A DNA stretch of 64,000 nt from DASVBE01 sp963770375 (lineage in GTDB: Bacteria > Actinomycetota > Actinomycetes > Streptosporangiales > Streptosporangiaceae), in NCBI GenBank assembly GCA_963770375.1, contig CAVYPM010000016.1, forward strand, positions 202,758 to 266,757, given 5' to 3'. Both the position numbers and the translations under genes were made by a program. Positions 25,676-34,306 of the stretch are shown one piece after another; positions within the stretch are counted from its first letter, which is position 1, and each line of letters opens with the position of its first letter. Below the pieces are notes generated by a model that saw only the letters and a program-made list of their open reading frames with translations, searched no databases and was not told the DNA's origin.

Positions 25676-26260
25676 TCAGCCGCGGCGGCGGAGCCGGGCC
25701 AGCAACTCGGGCGGCGCGCCGGACGGCCCGCCCGGGCTGGCCAGCGCCCGCAGCGCGTGCACGTAGCGGACCACGACGAACCGCTGGATGGCGGAGCCCG
25801 CGGGCCCGGCCGCGCGCATCATCAGGCTGGCCGGCCGGGAGAACGACCGCAGCCGCAGCCGCACCGTGCCGTCCGGGCCGAGCTCGACGGCGAACGCCTC
25901 CTCGCCCGACTCGGGATGCCCGGGCAGGGTGCCGTACCCGAAGCCGCGCCGGTTCGGCTCGTCGACCGTGTAGACGACCCGGCAGGGTGAGGTCAGCGCC
26001 AGCGGCCCCCAGCCCACGGTCTGCGCGACGACCACGCCCGGCTCGGCCGACGGCCCGCTGGCGTGGATCCGCAGTCCGGCCTTACGGTGCATGTCCCAGT
26101 GCAGCAGGGCGCTGGCGGCCAGGTCGAACACGTCCTGCCCGGACCCGATGCCGGCGGCGATGGACAGATGGTGATACCCGTCCGGCATCCGGCCGCGGGT
26201 CGCGCCGTGTTCGGCGTAGGTCAGCTCGGCATCGGCGAGCGCGTCCAGGTCGGGTTCCAT
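25676..26260 (-). CDS. DUF1990-family protein
   Basis: 194 residues. The family pattern is clear: LTYAEHGATRGRMPDGYHH at the start, then a central VVAQTVGWGPLALTSPCRVVY and FGYGTLPGHPESGEEAF. Widespread in actinobacteria and plants, function unknown. Start ATG 26260 fits the family N-terminus. Confidence 0.88.
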   Translation of the reverse strand: MEPDLDALADAELTYAEHGATRGRMPDGYHHLSIAAGIGSGQDVFDLAASALLHWDMHRKAGLRIHASGPSAEPGVVVAQTVGWGPLALTSPCRVVYTVDEPNRRGFGYGTLPGHPESGEEAFAVELGPDGTVRLRLRSFSRPASLMMRAAGPAGSAIQRFVVVRYVHALRALASPGGPSGAPPELLARLRRRG

Positions 26261-26301
26261 CCCGGAACCGTACCCGCCGCCGGGCCGGTCATGTGGCCGC
26301 G

Positions 26302-27168
26302 TCAGTCCCCGGCGCCCACCGTCGCGTGGCAGAGCCGGGACAGCTCGATCGGCCGGAGCAGGTCGGTCCGCTCCCACAGCGCGGCGCTGACCGCGTCCCG
26401 CTGCCGGACGTCCCGCACCCCGGTGAAGCCGTGCCTGGTCAGCAGCCCGGTCATCTGCTCCGGGGTGAAGAACGACAGCCACGGCTCGCCGCGCCGCTCC
26501 GAGTCGGGCATGACCAGGTCGGCGTAGGCGACGCCGTCCGCGTCGCGCAGGTCCGCGGTCAGCATGTAGTCGGTGACCAGCTCGCTGCCCGGGGCCAGCC
26601 GGCTCAGGCTGGCCAGGGTCGCGCCGATCGCCTCGGCGGTCAGGTACATGGTGACGCCGAGCCAGCTGACGAACGCGGGCGCGGCCGGGTCCAGCCCGGC
26701 GGCGGTCAGCGCGGCGATCAGCTCGCCGGTCTCGAAGTCGACCGGCACCCAGGTCAGCGTGGGCGGCTCGGCCAGCCCCGCGGCGGCCAGCAGGGCCCGC
26801 TTGCGCTGCTGGGTGGCCGGGTGGTCGACCTCGAACACGCGGAGCCGCCCGGCCAGCTCCGACCGGCAGGCGAACGAGTCCAGGCCGGCGCCGAGGATCA
26901 CGTACTGGGCGGTGCCCCGCGCCGCGGCCAGGGCCAGCTGATCCTCGGTGAACCGGCTGCGGCAGGTGGCCTGGGCCCGGGTGCCGGCCAGCAGCGGATG
27001 GTCGCCGTGCTCGCGGTGATAGCGAAGATAGGTCTCGGCCTTGTCGCCGAGCAGCAGCGCGGCCAGCGAATCGGCAAAGATCCGCGGCTCGGAGTCAACA
27101 AGCAGATGAGCGGCCCTGGCGGCCGCGGCGGTCATCGCAGTCTGGCTCGGCTGGCCTTCATTTTCCAT
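26302..27168 (-). CDS. SAM-dependent methyltransferase, leucine carboxyl methyltransferase-like (TIGR00027 type)
   Basis: 288 residues. QYVILGAGLDSFACR is motif I, VFEVDHPATQQRKR is the acidic motif binding the SAM ribose, and FVSWLGVTMYLTAEAI the conserved centre. This family is expanded in mycobacteria and Streptomyces; few substrates are known (some act on polyketides or small carboxylates). Single gene. Confidence 0.92.
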   Translation of the reverse strand: MENEGQPSQTAMTAAAARAAHLLVDSEPRIFADSLAALLLGDKAETYLRYHREHGDHPLLAGTRAQATCRSRFTEDQLALAAARGTAQYVILGAGLDSFACRSELAGRLRVFEVDHPATQQRKRALLAAAGLAEPPTLTWVPVDFETGELIAALTAAGLDPAAPAFVSWLGVTMYLTAEAIGATLASLSRLAPGSELVTDYMLTADLRDADGVAYADLVMPDSERRGEPWLSFFTPEQMTGLLTRHGFTGVRDVRQRDAVSAALWERTDLLRPIELSRLCHATVGAGD

Positions 27169-27310
27169 GCCGGAACATTACCAGCCAATGCCCTTATTAT
27201 AGCATTACGGAATTAATTCCGCTAGCCTTGAGAAATGACAATTGTATTTCAATTTGCCGGGCCTGGTATTGCCGCCGCGGCGCCGGGCGCCTGAACCGGG
27301 CGGCGCGGCG

Positions 27311-27472
27311 ATGCGGCCCGGCCCAGGTGAGGTGCTGCACTTCTCCGAGGATCCCGGCATTACCCGGTTCGTGCCGCACATCGCAGCAACGGCCCAGCGG
27401 CCGGAGGCGTACGTCTGGGCGGTCAACGCGGCGCGGGCGCCGGACTACTGGTTCCGCCCCCCGCCCGGCTGA
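27311..27472 (+). pseudogene. 5' fragment of a DUF6886-like gene
   Basis: MRPGPGEVLHFSEDPGITRF, followed by AYVWAVNAARAPDYWF, is the beginning of a family of ~170-residue actinobacterial proteins. Here it stops after 53 residues at 27470-27472, directly before the convergent MpaB-like gene, so the C-terminal two thirds are missing. Family recall is from memory and not searched. Confidence 0.55.
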
Positions 27473-27483
27473 CTGACGCCGGG

Positions 27484-28371
27484 TCAGCCGGGGGCGAGCC
27501 TGCGGGCGCGGGCCGGGGGTGCGCTGGTGGCCCAGCGGATGGCGCGGACCATGCCCTGGCCGGCCGGGCGGACCAGCGCGGCCTCGGTGACCGGCAGGTA
27601 CGGGACGCGCAGCGGGATCCGCGCCCACCGGGGCAGAGTCGAGACGGCGGCCGCGGCCAGCACACCGTAACCCGGCCTGGCGATGACTGGCAGCGGCGGC
27701 GTTAGCAGCAGGAACCTGGCTGCCTCCCGGGCCTCGGGTGTGGTGCGCAGTTCGGGGCGGTAGGCCTGGATGCGGGCGGCCAGTTCGGCCTCGTTCCGCG
27801 GCGGGTCGGCCGCGCCGAGCGCGAGTGCGATCGTGGCCATGTCATTGACGTAGCGGTCGCGGTCCTCCTGGTTCAGCGGCTGCGCCCCGAACCGGCTGTG
27901 CGCCCGCAGGAAGCTGTCCACCTCGGCCACGTGCACCCAGGTGAGCAGGTGCGGGTCGGACGCGGCGTACGGCCGGCCGTCCCGGGCGGTGCCGGTGACC
28001 CGGAGGTGGATCCGGCGGACCCGGTCGACGGCCTGCTGCGCGTCCTGCGCCCGGCCGTACGTGGTGACGGCCAGGAAGTAGCTGGTGCGCTGGAGCCGGC
28101 CCCACGGGTCGCCGCGGTAGTCGGAATGCTCGGCGACCGCGGCCATGGCCAGGGGGTGCAGCGAGTGCAGCAGCAGGGCGCGCAGCCCGCCGACGAACAT
28201 CGAGGAGTCGCCGTGCACCCGGCGGACCGGGCTGTCCTCGGCGAACCAGCGCTCGCCCCCGTCGGCGTTGATCACCTCGCGCTGGCGCGGGCCGTCCGCC
28301 CCGGCCACCCGCGCGAAGATCGACACGCCGATCCTGGAGCGCAGCGTCTCGGCAGCGGCCCGGGGGTCCAT
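27484..28371 (-). CDS. MpaB/DUF2236-family oxygenase (latex-clearing-protein-like haem protein)
   Basis: 295 residues, almost all alpha-helical. Conserved features are VHGDSSMFVGGLRALLLHSL, the His/Asp-rich HSDYRGDPWGRLQRT and the central LLTWVHVAEVDSF. Family members bind haem b and include rubber oxygenase Lcp and fungal MpaB, which cleave isoprenoid double bonds with O2. The substrate here is unknown. Single gene. Confidence 0.9.
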   Translation of the reverse strand: MDPRAAAETLRSRIGVSIFARVAGADGPRQREVINADGGERWFAEDSPVRRVHGDSSMFVGGLRALLLHSLHPLAMAAVAEHSDYRGDPWGRLQRTSYFLAVTTYGRAQDAQQAVDRVRRIHLRVTGTARDGRPYAASDPHLLTWVHVAEVDSFLRAHSRFGAQPLNQEDRDRYVNDMATIALALGAADPPRNEAELAARIQAYRPELRTTPEAREAARFLLLTPPLPVIARPGYGVLAAAAVSTLPRWARIPLRVPYLPVTEAALVRPAGQGMVRAIRWATSAPPARARRLAPG

Positions 28372-28413
28372 AACCTCATTATCCGCCGCCGTGCCGGGTG
28401 GTAAGCACGCAGG

Positions 28414-29037
28414 TCAGCGTGCGCGGGCGCGGAGGAAGCCGTGCTCGGCCTGAAACTCGTCCGCGGCCGGGTCGCGCCAGCGGAACGACTCGACGTCGAA
28501 GCCGGCCCGGCGGACCAGGCGGGCCAGCTCCGGCCTTGTGTACAGGGTGACCCGGACCAGGTCGGGCTCGTCGCCGTGCCACTGGTCGCCGTCGCCGAGG
28601 TGGGCGGTGAGCACCAGCCGCCCGCCGGGGGCCAGCACGCGGCGCATCTCCGCGAAGGCCGCCCCGGCGTGGCGCCGCGGGAAATGGTGCGCCACGTAGC
28701 AGGCGAACACCCCGGTGCAGGCCGCGTTCCGCAGCGGCAGCGCCCAGGCGTCGGCGGTCACGAACCGGGCCGCCGGGGCGTGCTTGACGGCCTGGGCCAG
28801 CATGGCCGGGGTCAGGTCGGCGCCGATCGCGCGGCAGCCCGCCTCGGTGGCCTGCCGGGCCAGCAGCCCGGGGCCGCAGCCGACGTCGAGCACCGGCCCG
28901 GCGCCCGTCGCGGCCAGCGACTGCTTGATGAACTCCTGGTCACCGACGCCAGACGGAGGCGCGCCGAACCGGTCCAGGTACTCACCGGCGATGCGGTCGT
29001 AGGCGCGGATGATGGCGCGGCGGTCGTCGTGGGCCAT
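28414..29037 (-). CDS. Class I SAM-dependent methyltransferase (UbiE/Methyltransf_11 type)
   Basis: 207 residues. PVLDVGCGPGLLARQA is motif I, AIGADLTPAML motif II, and MRRVLAPGGRLVLTAHLGDG motif post-III. Substrate unknown. ATG 29037 is the likely start; its 5' end overlaps the end of the small membrane-protein frame upstream. Confidence 0.9.
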   Translation of the reverse strand: MAHDDRRAIIRAYDRIAGEYLDRFGAPPSGVGDQEFIKQSLAATGAGPVLDVGCGPGLLARQATEAGCRAIGADLTPAMLAQAVKHAPAARFVTADAWALPLRNAACTGVFACYVAHHFPRRHAGAAFAEMRRVLAPGGRLVLTAHLGDGDQWHGDEPDLVRVTLYTRPELARLVRRAGFDVESFRWRDPAADEFQAEHGFLRARAR

Positions 29038-29332
29038 GCCGCCATCCTGACAGCCGCCGGACGGCCGCGGCTGCGGCTGCGACGGGGCCGGCGGCGCGCT
29101 GGGCGCTGCCGTCGACCCGGGCTGGATGCCGGGCGGCGGGCGGGAGGCCGGGGCTGGGGTCAGTGGCGTCGCCGGGCCCGGCGTCGCCTGCGGCGGCGAG
29201 CCGGGCGTGCAGCTGCTCGCGGATCTCGTCCGGCGTGTAGGCGCGGCGGGCGCGTTCGGACCGGGCGATGACCACGCCAGTGGCGGCCACGCCCGCGACG
29301 CCGGCCAGACCCAGGATTTTCCACCAGCCCAC
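28982..29332 (-). CDS. Small membrane protein with one N-terminal helix, hypothetical
   Basis: GTG 29332 opens MGWWKILGLAGVAGVAATGV, a single membrane anchor, followed by SERARRAYTPDEIREQLHARL and a Pro/Ala-rich tail. The last ~18 codons overlap the methyltransferase start in another frame, so the true end may lie nearer 29040. The anchor plus EIREQLHxRL pattern recurs in small actinobacterial proteins of unknown role. Divergent by 17 bp from the papain-like gene. Confidence 0.6.
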   Translation of the reverse strand: MGWWKILGLAGVAGVAATGVVIARSERARRAYTPDEIREQLHARLAAAGDAGPGDATDPSPGLPPAARHPARVDGSAQRAAGPVAAAAAAVRRLSGWRHGPRRPPRHHPRLRPHRR

Positions 29333-29349
29333 CTGCCTATGCTACGGCT

Positions 29350-30051
29350 GTGCCTACGGCGACGCTGACCCTCGATGAGGCTGTGGATCTGGCCAGGACC
29401 GGCGACATCTGGCTGTTCCGCGGCCACACCCCGGCGGACCGGGCGATCCAGCTGGCCACCAACAGCCCGGTCAACCACGTCGGCATGGCGGTGGTCCTCG
29501 GCGACCTGCCGCCGCTGATGTGGCACGCGGAGCTGGGGAGGTCGCTGCCGGATGTGTGGTCAGGGCGTAGGCAGCGCGGCGTCCAGCTGCACGTGCTCTC
29601 CGACGCGGTCACGACCTGGGTGAACCGGTACGGCCAGCGGGCCTGGGTGCGGCAGCTGAGCCCCGAGGTGACGCCGGCGATGGAGGACGCGGTCCTGCAG
29701 GTGATCGCCCGGCTGGACGGGACGCCGTTCCCGTCGACGGTTGGCCTGGCGTCCCGCTGGCTGACCGGGCGGCTGCCGTCGCGGCGCCGGCCGGGCAGGC
29801 GGGCCGGCGAGGATAGCGGAGACGGCGGCGCGGCCGGCCTGGAGACCGCGTACTGCGCGGAGGTGCTGGCCGTTACCTACCAGGCGATGGGGCTGCTGCC
29901 GACCGGGCGGCGGCCGGGCTGGTACGACGCGGGGCGGTTCTGGAGCGGCGACGACCTGCGGCTGGACGGCGGGTACGCGCTGGGCGGCGAGCTCGCGGTG
30001 CGGGTCCCGCCCGGTGCGCTGAGCGCGAAGGACGTCACCAACCACCACTAG
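29350..30051 (+). CDS. Permuted papain-like (YiiX/NlpC-P60-type) amidase-fold protein
   Basis: 233 residues. The order GDIWLFRG, then NSPVNHVGMAVVL (His), then YCAEVLAVTYQAMGLLP (Cys) is that of circularly permuted NlpC/P60 enzymes, where the catalytic Cys follows the His. Relatives cleave peptide or lipid amide bonds; the substrate is unknown and no signal peptide is seen. GTG 29350 is the start. Confidence 0.72.
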   Translation: MPTATLTLDEAVDLARTGDIWLFRGHTPADRAIQLATNSPVNHVGMAVVLGDLPPLMWHAELGRSLPDVWSGRRQRGVQLHVLSDAVTTWVNRYGQRAWVRQLSPEVTPAMEDAVLQVIARLDGTPFPSTVGLASRWLTGRLPSRRRPGRRAGEDSGDGGAAGLETAYCAEVLAVTYQAMGLLPTGRRPGWYDAGRFWSGDDLRLDGGYALGGELAVRVPPGALSAKDVTNHH

Positions 30052-30086
30052 CGGCACCGCGCCGGACCGCGCCGGGCCGGGGGCGG

Positions 30087-30662
30087 TCAGCTGGCCAGGC
30101 GCTCTGCGGGCCCGGGCGGCGCGGCCGGCATCCCGGCGGCCCCGGCGGGCTCCGGCTGCGGGACGGCGGGCTGGCGCGGCAGCGGGGCCAGGTCGTTGCT
30201 GCCGAACAGCGCGACCAGGGCGAGGCCGGCCAGCACCAGCCAGCGCCACGGGCCGTGGATGAAGGCGAGGGCCAGCCGGGCGGTGAGCAGGCACAGGCCC
30301 AGGCGGCCGAGGAACCGCCGCAACGAGCCGTACCGGATCCGCTGCGGCAGCAAGGTGACCCGCTCCCCTACGGTAAGCGGGGCCGGCGGCCCGGCCAGGG
30401 CGGCGTCGGCGACCGGGGGCACCCGCAGGCCCGCCTGCACGCCCGCGTGGGTGGCGGACCGGCCCATGCCGGTGCCCAGCAGCTGGTAGGCGTCCCAGGC
30501 GGCGCGGTAGGCGTCCGGGTCGCCGGCCTTCCCGCGGTCAGGGTTGGTGGCCAGGGCCCGCTTCAGCCAGGCCCGGCGGACGCCCCGGTCGGTCAGCCCG
30601 CGGGACACCGGCAGTCCCAGGGCCGCATACGGATCGGCAGGCACGGTGGTCGGCAGGGTCAT
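30087..30662 (-). CDS. J-domain-like membrane protein with degenerate HPD motif
   Basis: 191 residues. The N-terminus DPYAALGLP, then RRAWLKRALATNPDRGK, then AYRAAWDAYQLLG follows the helix pattern of a J domain, but the essential HPD is NPD, so stimulation of DnaK ATPase is doubtful. A central hydrophobic stretch (LCLLTARLALAFI to LVLAGLALVALF) suggests one or two membrane helices, followed by a Pro-rich tail. Function unknown. Start ATG 30662 gives the cleanest domain. Confidence 0.65.
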   Translation of the reverse strand: MTLPTTVPADPYAALGLPVSRGLTDRGVRRAWLKRALATNPDRGKAGDPDAYRAAWDAYQLLGTGMGRSATHAGVQAGLRVPPVADAALAGPPAPLTVGERVTLLPQRIRYGSLRRFLGRLGLCLLTARLALAFIHGPWRWLVLAGLALVALFGSNDLAPLPRQPAVPQPEPAGAAGMPAAPPGPAERLAS

Positions 30663-30827
30663 GGCACGCTCCGGCAGGGCATCCAACGTGGCGCGGGTCA
30701 GGGAATCCACCGCAGGCGAGCGACGTCGCGTACCAGAGGAACGTGGACGAGGCTCAAACCGGTTCATCCCTGCCGCAATCCGGTTCAAACGGGCGGCGAT
30801 ACAGCCGGCCCGTCGACGGATACAGCT

Positions 30828-30941
30828 CTACCAGCGGTCGTGGACGAGGGGGCGGATGCGGTTGCTGTAGAGGTCCTCGATCGCGGTGAGAGTGGCGTCC
30901 GGCAGCGGCGGGAGGTTTGCCGAGCCGGTAAGTAATCAGAC
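30828..30941 (-). pseudogene. 3' remnant of an aldo/keto reductase gene
   Basis: On the minus strand the stretch reads LPDATLTAIEDLYSNRIRPL followed by VHDRW and TAG at 30828-30830, the typical last ~28 residues of actinobacterial aldo/keto reductases. Upstream sequence (toward 30941 and beyond) no longer matches. No barrel or catalytic Tyr/Lys/His/Asp remain, so this is a leftover of deletion. Confidence 0.6.
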
Positions 30942-31053
30942 CGTAATAATCAGCCGGAATTCAGGTTCCGGTCAGGAAGCAGCGATCGGATAGGCCGTAG
31001 CGGCCGGGTGCCGCCAGTGGCCCGGAGCACCACATCGCGTGGAGGGATCGCTG

Positions 31054-31491
31054 ATGCCTGCTGATGTCGCCAGATTCGCACTGCACAGCATCACCGAGCG
31101 GTCCCCGGCCGCCGAGGCGCGCTACCTGCACCCGTCGGCCCTGCCGAAGTGGCGGACGCTGCTGGCGCTTCGCTGGCAGGAACGGCTCGAGCAGGTCACC
31201 GAGCTGTCCCTGGCTTACTACGGTGCCGAGGAGGACGCCGCCGACCCGGACCGGGACCGGCCCGCCCGCATGGCGGCCCGGCAGGAGGCCGCCCGGATCC
31301 GCCGCCGGACGGTCGCGCACCGGCAGGCCCTGGCCGAGATAGAGGCCGCCCTGGCTCGGGTAGCAACCGGCCGCTTCGGCTGGTGCGAACAATGCGGTAC
31401 GGCTATTGCGGCGGAACTCCTGACCAGCGAACCAGAGCGCCGCTACTGCGAAGCCTGCGCGGACGTCCCGGTGGCCAGCCAGGCCGGCTAG
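31054..31491 (+). CDS. TraR/DksA-type C4 zinc-finger protein
   Basis: 145 residues. A helical N-terminal part leads to a conserved helix (HRQALAEIEAALARVATGRFGW) and the zinc finger CEQCGTAIAAELL...RRYCEAC (C-x2-C, then C-x2-C), as in DksA/TraR proteins that enter the RNA polymerase secondary channel. Actinobacterial members are longer than TraR and rarely characterised. ATG 31054 has GGAGG 8 nt upstream. Confidence 0.87.
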   Translation: MPADVARFALHSITERSPAAEARYLHPSALPKWRTLLALRWQERLEQVTELSLAYYGAEEDAADPDRDRPARMAARQEAARIRRRTVAHRQALAEIEAALARVATGRFGWCEQCGTAIAAELLTSEPERRYCEACADVPVASQAG

Positions 31492-31591
31492 GCCACCCGC
31501 AGACCAGCGGCCCGGCCCGCCAGGCCCGCGGCGGGCCGGGCCGCCTGGTAATTCGGGCGACCGGTCAGCGCTGGCTGGTCATACTGCTGGC

Positions 31592-32326
31592 GTGGAGCAC
31601 CTCGCTGGGCGGCTGGCCGCGGTCCCCGGGGTCGTGGCCGTCACCCTGGGCGGCTCCCGGGCCACCGGCACCGCGGCGGCGGACTCGGACTGGGATTTCG
31701 GGCTGTACTACGACGGCAGCCTCGACCCGGCGGGCATCACCGCGCTGGGCTGGCCGGGCCGGGTGTTCGCGCCGGGCGACTGGGGCGCGATCGTGAACGG
31801 CGGCGCCTGGCTGACCGTGGACGGCACCAGGGTCGACCTCATCTACCGGGACCTGGCGCAGGTCCGGTACTGGACCGCGGAAGCGCAGGCCGGCCGGTTC
31901 GAGATCCAGCGCGAGGTCGGCTACGTGGCCGGCATCGCCACCTACATCCTGGCCGGGGAACTGGCGCTGGGCCGGGTCCTGGCCGGCGACCTGCCCCGCC
32001 CGGCCTTCCCTGACCGCCTGCGGGAGACCGCGCCGGCGGCCTGGTCCCGGCTGGCCGCCGGGGCGCTGCAGTTCGCCGCGGTGCACGCCGGCCGCGGCGA
32101 CCGGGTCGCCTGCCTGGCCAACCTGACCCAGGCCACGCTGGCCAGCGCCCAGGCCCGGATGGCCGCGGCGGGCGAATGGGTGCTGAACGAGAAGCGCCTG
32201 GTCGCTAGGGCCGGCCTGGACATCGTCCAGGACCGCCTAGCCGACTTGGGCCAGGATCTGCCGACGCTGGTATCAGCCGTCTGCGAGGCTCTCGGCCTGC
32301 ACGACGACGTCTGGGGCGCCGGTTAG
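31592..32326 (+). CDS. Nucleotidyltransferase-domain protein (aminoglycoside-adenylyltransferase-like)
   Basis: 244 residues. GGSRATGTAAADSDWDFGLYY is the GS...DxD signature of the DNA polymerase beta-like nucleotidyltransferases, with a third acidic residue in GTRVDLIY. An alpha-helical C-terminal domain follows, as in stand-alone transferases. Substrate unknown; resistance function is not implied. It converges on and overlaps the E1-beta gene by 4 nt. Confidence 0.83.
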   Translation: MEHLAGRLAAVPGVVAVTLGGSRATGTAAADSDWDFGLYYDGSLDPAGITALGWPGRVFAPGDWGAIVNGGAWLTVDGTRVDLIYRDLAQVRYWTAEAQAGRFEIQREVGYVAGIATYILAGELALGRVLAGDLPRPAFPDRLRETAPAAWSRLAAGALQFAAVHAGRGDRVACLANLTQATLASAQARMAAAGEWVLNEKRLVARAGLDIVQDRLADLGQDLPTLVSAVCEALGLHDDVWGAG

Positions 32327-33305
32327 TACGTGGCGAGCTCGCTGACGGCGCTGACGACCTTGTCCAGGGTGGGGATGACCAGGTCTTCCAGGGCGTCGGC
32401 GAACGGCAGCGGGACACACGCGGCGGCGACCCGGCGGATGGGCGCGTCCAGCAGGGTGAAGCCCTCATCGGCCACGATCGAGGCCACCGTGCCGCCCCAG
32501 CCGCCCTGATAGGGGTTCTCCTCCACGATCAGCAGCCGGGACGTCCGCTGCGACCGAGGCCAGCACCGTGGCCATATCCAGCGGCACCAGGGTGCGCAGG
32601 TCGATCACCTCCGCCGAGATCCCCTCCCCGGCCAGCAGGCCCGCCGCGGCCAGGGCCATCGGCACCGTGGCGGCCAGCGCCACGATCGTCACATCGCTGC
32701 CGGAGCGCACGGTGGCGGCCTGGCCCAGCTCCACCACATGCCCCGGCGGCGCGGCCGGGCCTTTGCTTGCGAACAGGCCCTTGTGCTCGAAGAACACCAC
32801 CGGGTCATCGGAGCGCACCGCCGCCGCCATCATCCCCACCACATCGGCCGGGGTGGAGGGCGCGGCGATCTTCAGGCCGGGGATGGTCAGCGCCCAGTTC
32901 TCGGTCGCCTGGGAGTGCTGGGCGCCGAAGCCCAGCCCGCCGCCGTTGGCCGTTCTGACGACCAGGGGGACGGTGACCTGGCCGCCGGTCATGTACCGCA
33001 TCTTGGGGATCTCGTTGGCCAGGTAATCCCAGCAGCAGGCGAAGAAGTCGCTGAACATGATCTCCGCGACCGGGCGCATGCCGGTCATCGCCGCGCCCAT
33101 CGCCACGCCCAGGATCGCCTGCTCGGAGATCGGGGTGTCCCAGATCCTTTCCCGGCCGAACTCCTCGAACAAGCCCGGCGGTGGTCTTGAACACGCCCCC
33201 GGCCGCGCCGATGTCCTCGCCCAGGCACACCACTGACCCATCCCGGCGCAGCTCCCGGGCAATCCCCTCCGCCACCGCCTCCCGGTAGGTGATCATGTCC
33301 GCCAT
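32323..33305 (-). CDS. Thiamine-diphosphate-dependent dehydrogenase E1 component, beta subunit (two frameshifts)
   Basis: About 325 residues after repair, the normal size. The N-terminus MADMITYREAVAEGIARELR and GEDIGAAGGVFKTT, centre ERIWDTPISEQAILGVAMGAA, MRYMTGGQ, and C-terminus IVEENPYQGGWG are all conserved E1-beta segments. They are divided among three frames: an extra base near 33174 (before FEEFG) and another near 32541 (before SRLLIVEE). It forms a heterotetramer with the alpha subunit, oxidatively decarboxylating a 2-oxo acid or acetoin-like substrate. No E2 or E3 gene is in this window. Last gene of the nine-gene operon. Confidence 0.88.
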
Positions 33306-34306
33306 TCCGAGCCTCCGTCCGCCCACAGATCGGTCAGGGCCTGCCCGGGGTCGGCGGCCGGCGCCTGGCGGGCCTGCTCGACGGCCTCGGCCACCTGCTG
33401 CCGGGCTCGCTCGTCGGCGGCGTCGGCGGCCGTCCCGGCTACCCCGAGTTCCGCCAGCCGGCTGCGGGCCACCACCAGCGGGTCGCGTTTCAGCCACTGC
33501 TCGACCTCGTCAGCGGGCCGGTACTTGGCCGGGTCGGTGCGGCTGTGCCCGAAGTGCCGGTAGGTGACCGCCTCCAGCAGCGCGGGCCCGCCCCCGGCGC
33601 GGGCCCGGGCCGCGGCCTGGCCGACCGCCGCGGCCACCGCGACCACGTCGTTGCCGTCGATCACCTCGGACTTCAGCCCGTAGCTGGCCGCCCGGTCCGC
33701 GGCCGGATGCCGCACGGCGGTGACCGAGGCGATCGGGGTGTACTCCATGTACAGGTTGTTCTCGCAGACGAACAGCACCGGCAGCGACCACACCGCCGCC
33801 AGGTTCAGCGCCTCGTGAAACGCCCCGATGTTCGTCGCACCATCACCGAAGAACGCCACCGCGACCTGCCCGGTACGTCTCCGCTGCGCGGACCACGCGG
33901 CGCCCGCGGCCATCGGCAGGTGCGCGCCGACGATCGCGTACGACCCGAGCATCCCGGCCGACGCCTTGGTCAGGTGCATGGACCCGCCCTTGGCCCGGCA
34001 GACGCCGGTGGCCTTGCTCATCAGCTCGGCCAGGCACTCGGCCGGCGTCGCGCCGCGCGCGATCGCGTGATGGTGGCCCCGGTAGGTGGCGAACACGTAG
34101 TCGTCGGGCCGCAGCGCCGCACTCGCCCCCACCGCCACCGCCTCATGGCCGGCGGCCAGGTGGGTGGTTCCCTTGACCAGGCCCGCGAGGAACAGGTCGT
34201 GGGCGGCCTGCTCGGTCCGCCGGATCACCGCCATCTGCTCGTACAGCTGGAGCAGCTCGCCGGCCACGACGGCGGGCCCGGACCCGCTGGGCTCGCGGGC
34301 GGTCAC
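33293..34306 (-). CDS. Thiamine-diphosphate-dependent dehydrogenase E1 component, alpha subunit
   Basis: 337 residues from GTG 34306 (GGGGCAGG upstream; ATG 34345 is an alternative). The ThDP/Mg motif GDGATNIGAFHEALN ending in CENN is intact, and the phosphorylation-loop region YRHFGHSRTDPAKYRP and HLAAGHEAVAVG are family-typical. It belongs to the pyruvate / acetoin / branched-chain 2-oxo acid dehydrogenase E1 group; the substrate is not decided by sequence. It overlaps the beta gene by 13 nt and follows an M24-family gene. Confidence 0.92.
   Translation of the reverse strand: MTAREPSGSGPAVVAGELLQLYEQMAVIRRTEQAAHDLFLAGLVKGTTHLAAGHEAVAVGASAALRPDDYVFATYRGHHHAIARGATPAECLAELMSKATGVCRAKGGSMHLTKASAGMLGSYAIVGAHLPMAAGAAWSAQRRRTGQVAVAFFGDGATNIGAFHEALNLAAVWSLPVLFVCENNLYMEYTPIASVTAVRHPAADRAASYGLKSEVIDGNDVVAVAAAVGQAAARARAGGGPALLEAVTYRHFGHSRTDPAKYRPADEVEQWLKRDPLVVARSRLAELGVAGTAADAADERARQQVAEAVEQARQAPAADPGQALTDLWADGGSEWRT

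Noticed and set aside
28982..29332. Full 116-residue reading of the small membrane protein
   Set aside because: The last ~18 codons lie over the methyltransferase start and are Arg/His/Pro-rich. I keep the N-terminal anchor and middle as real but regard the end as doubtful.
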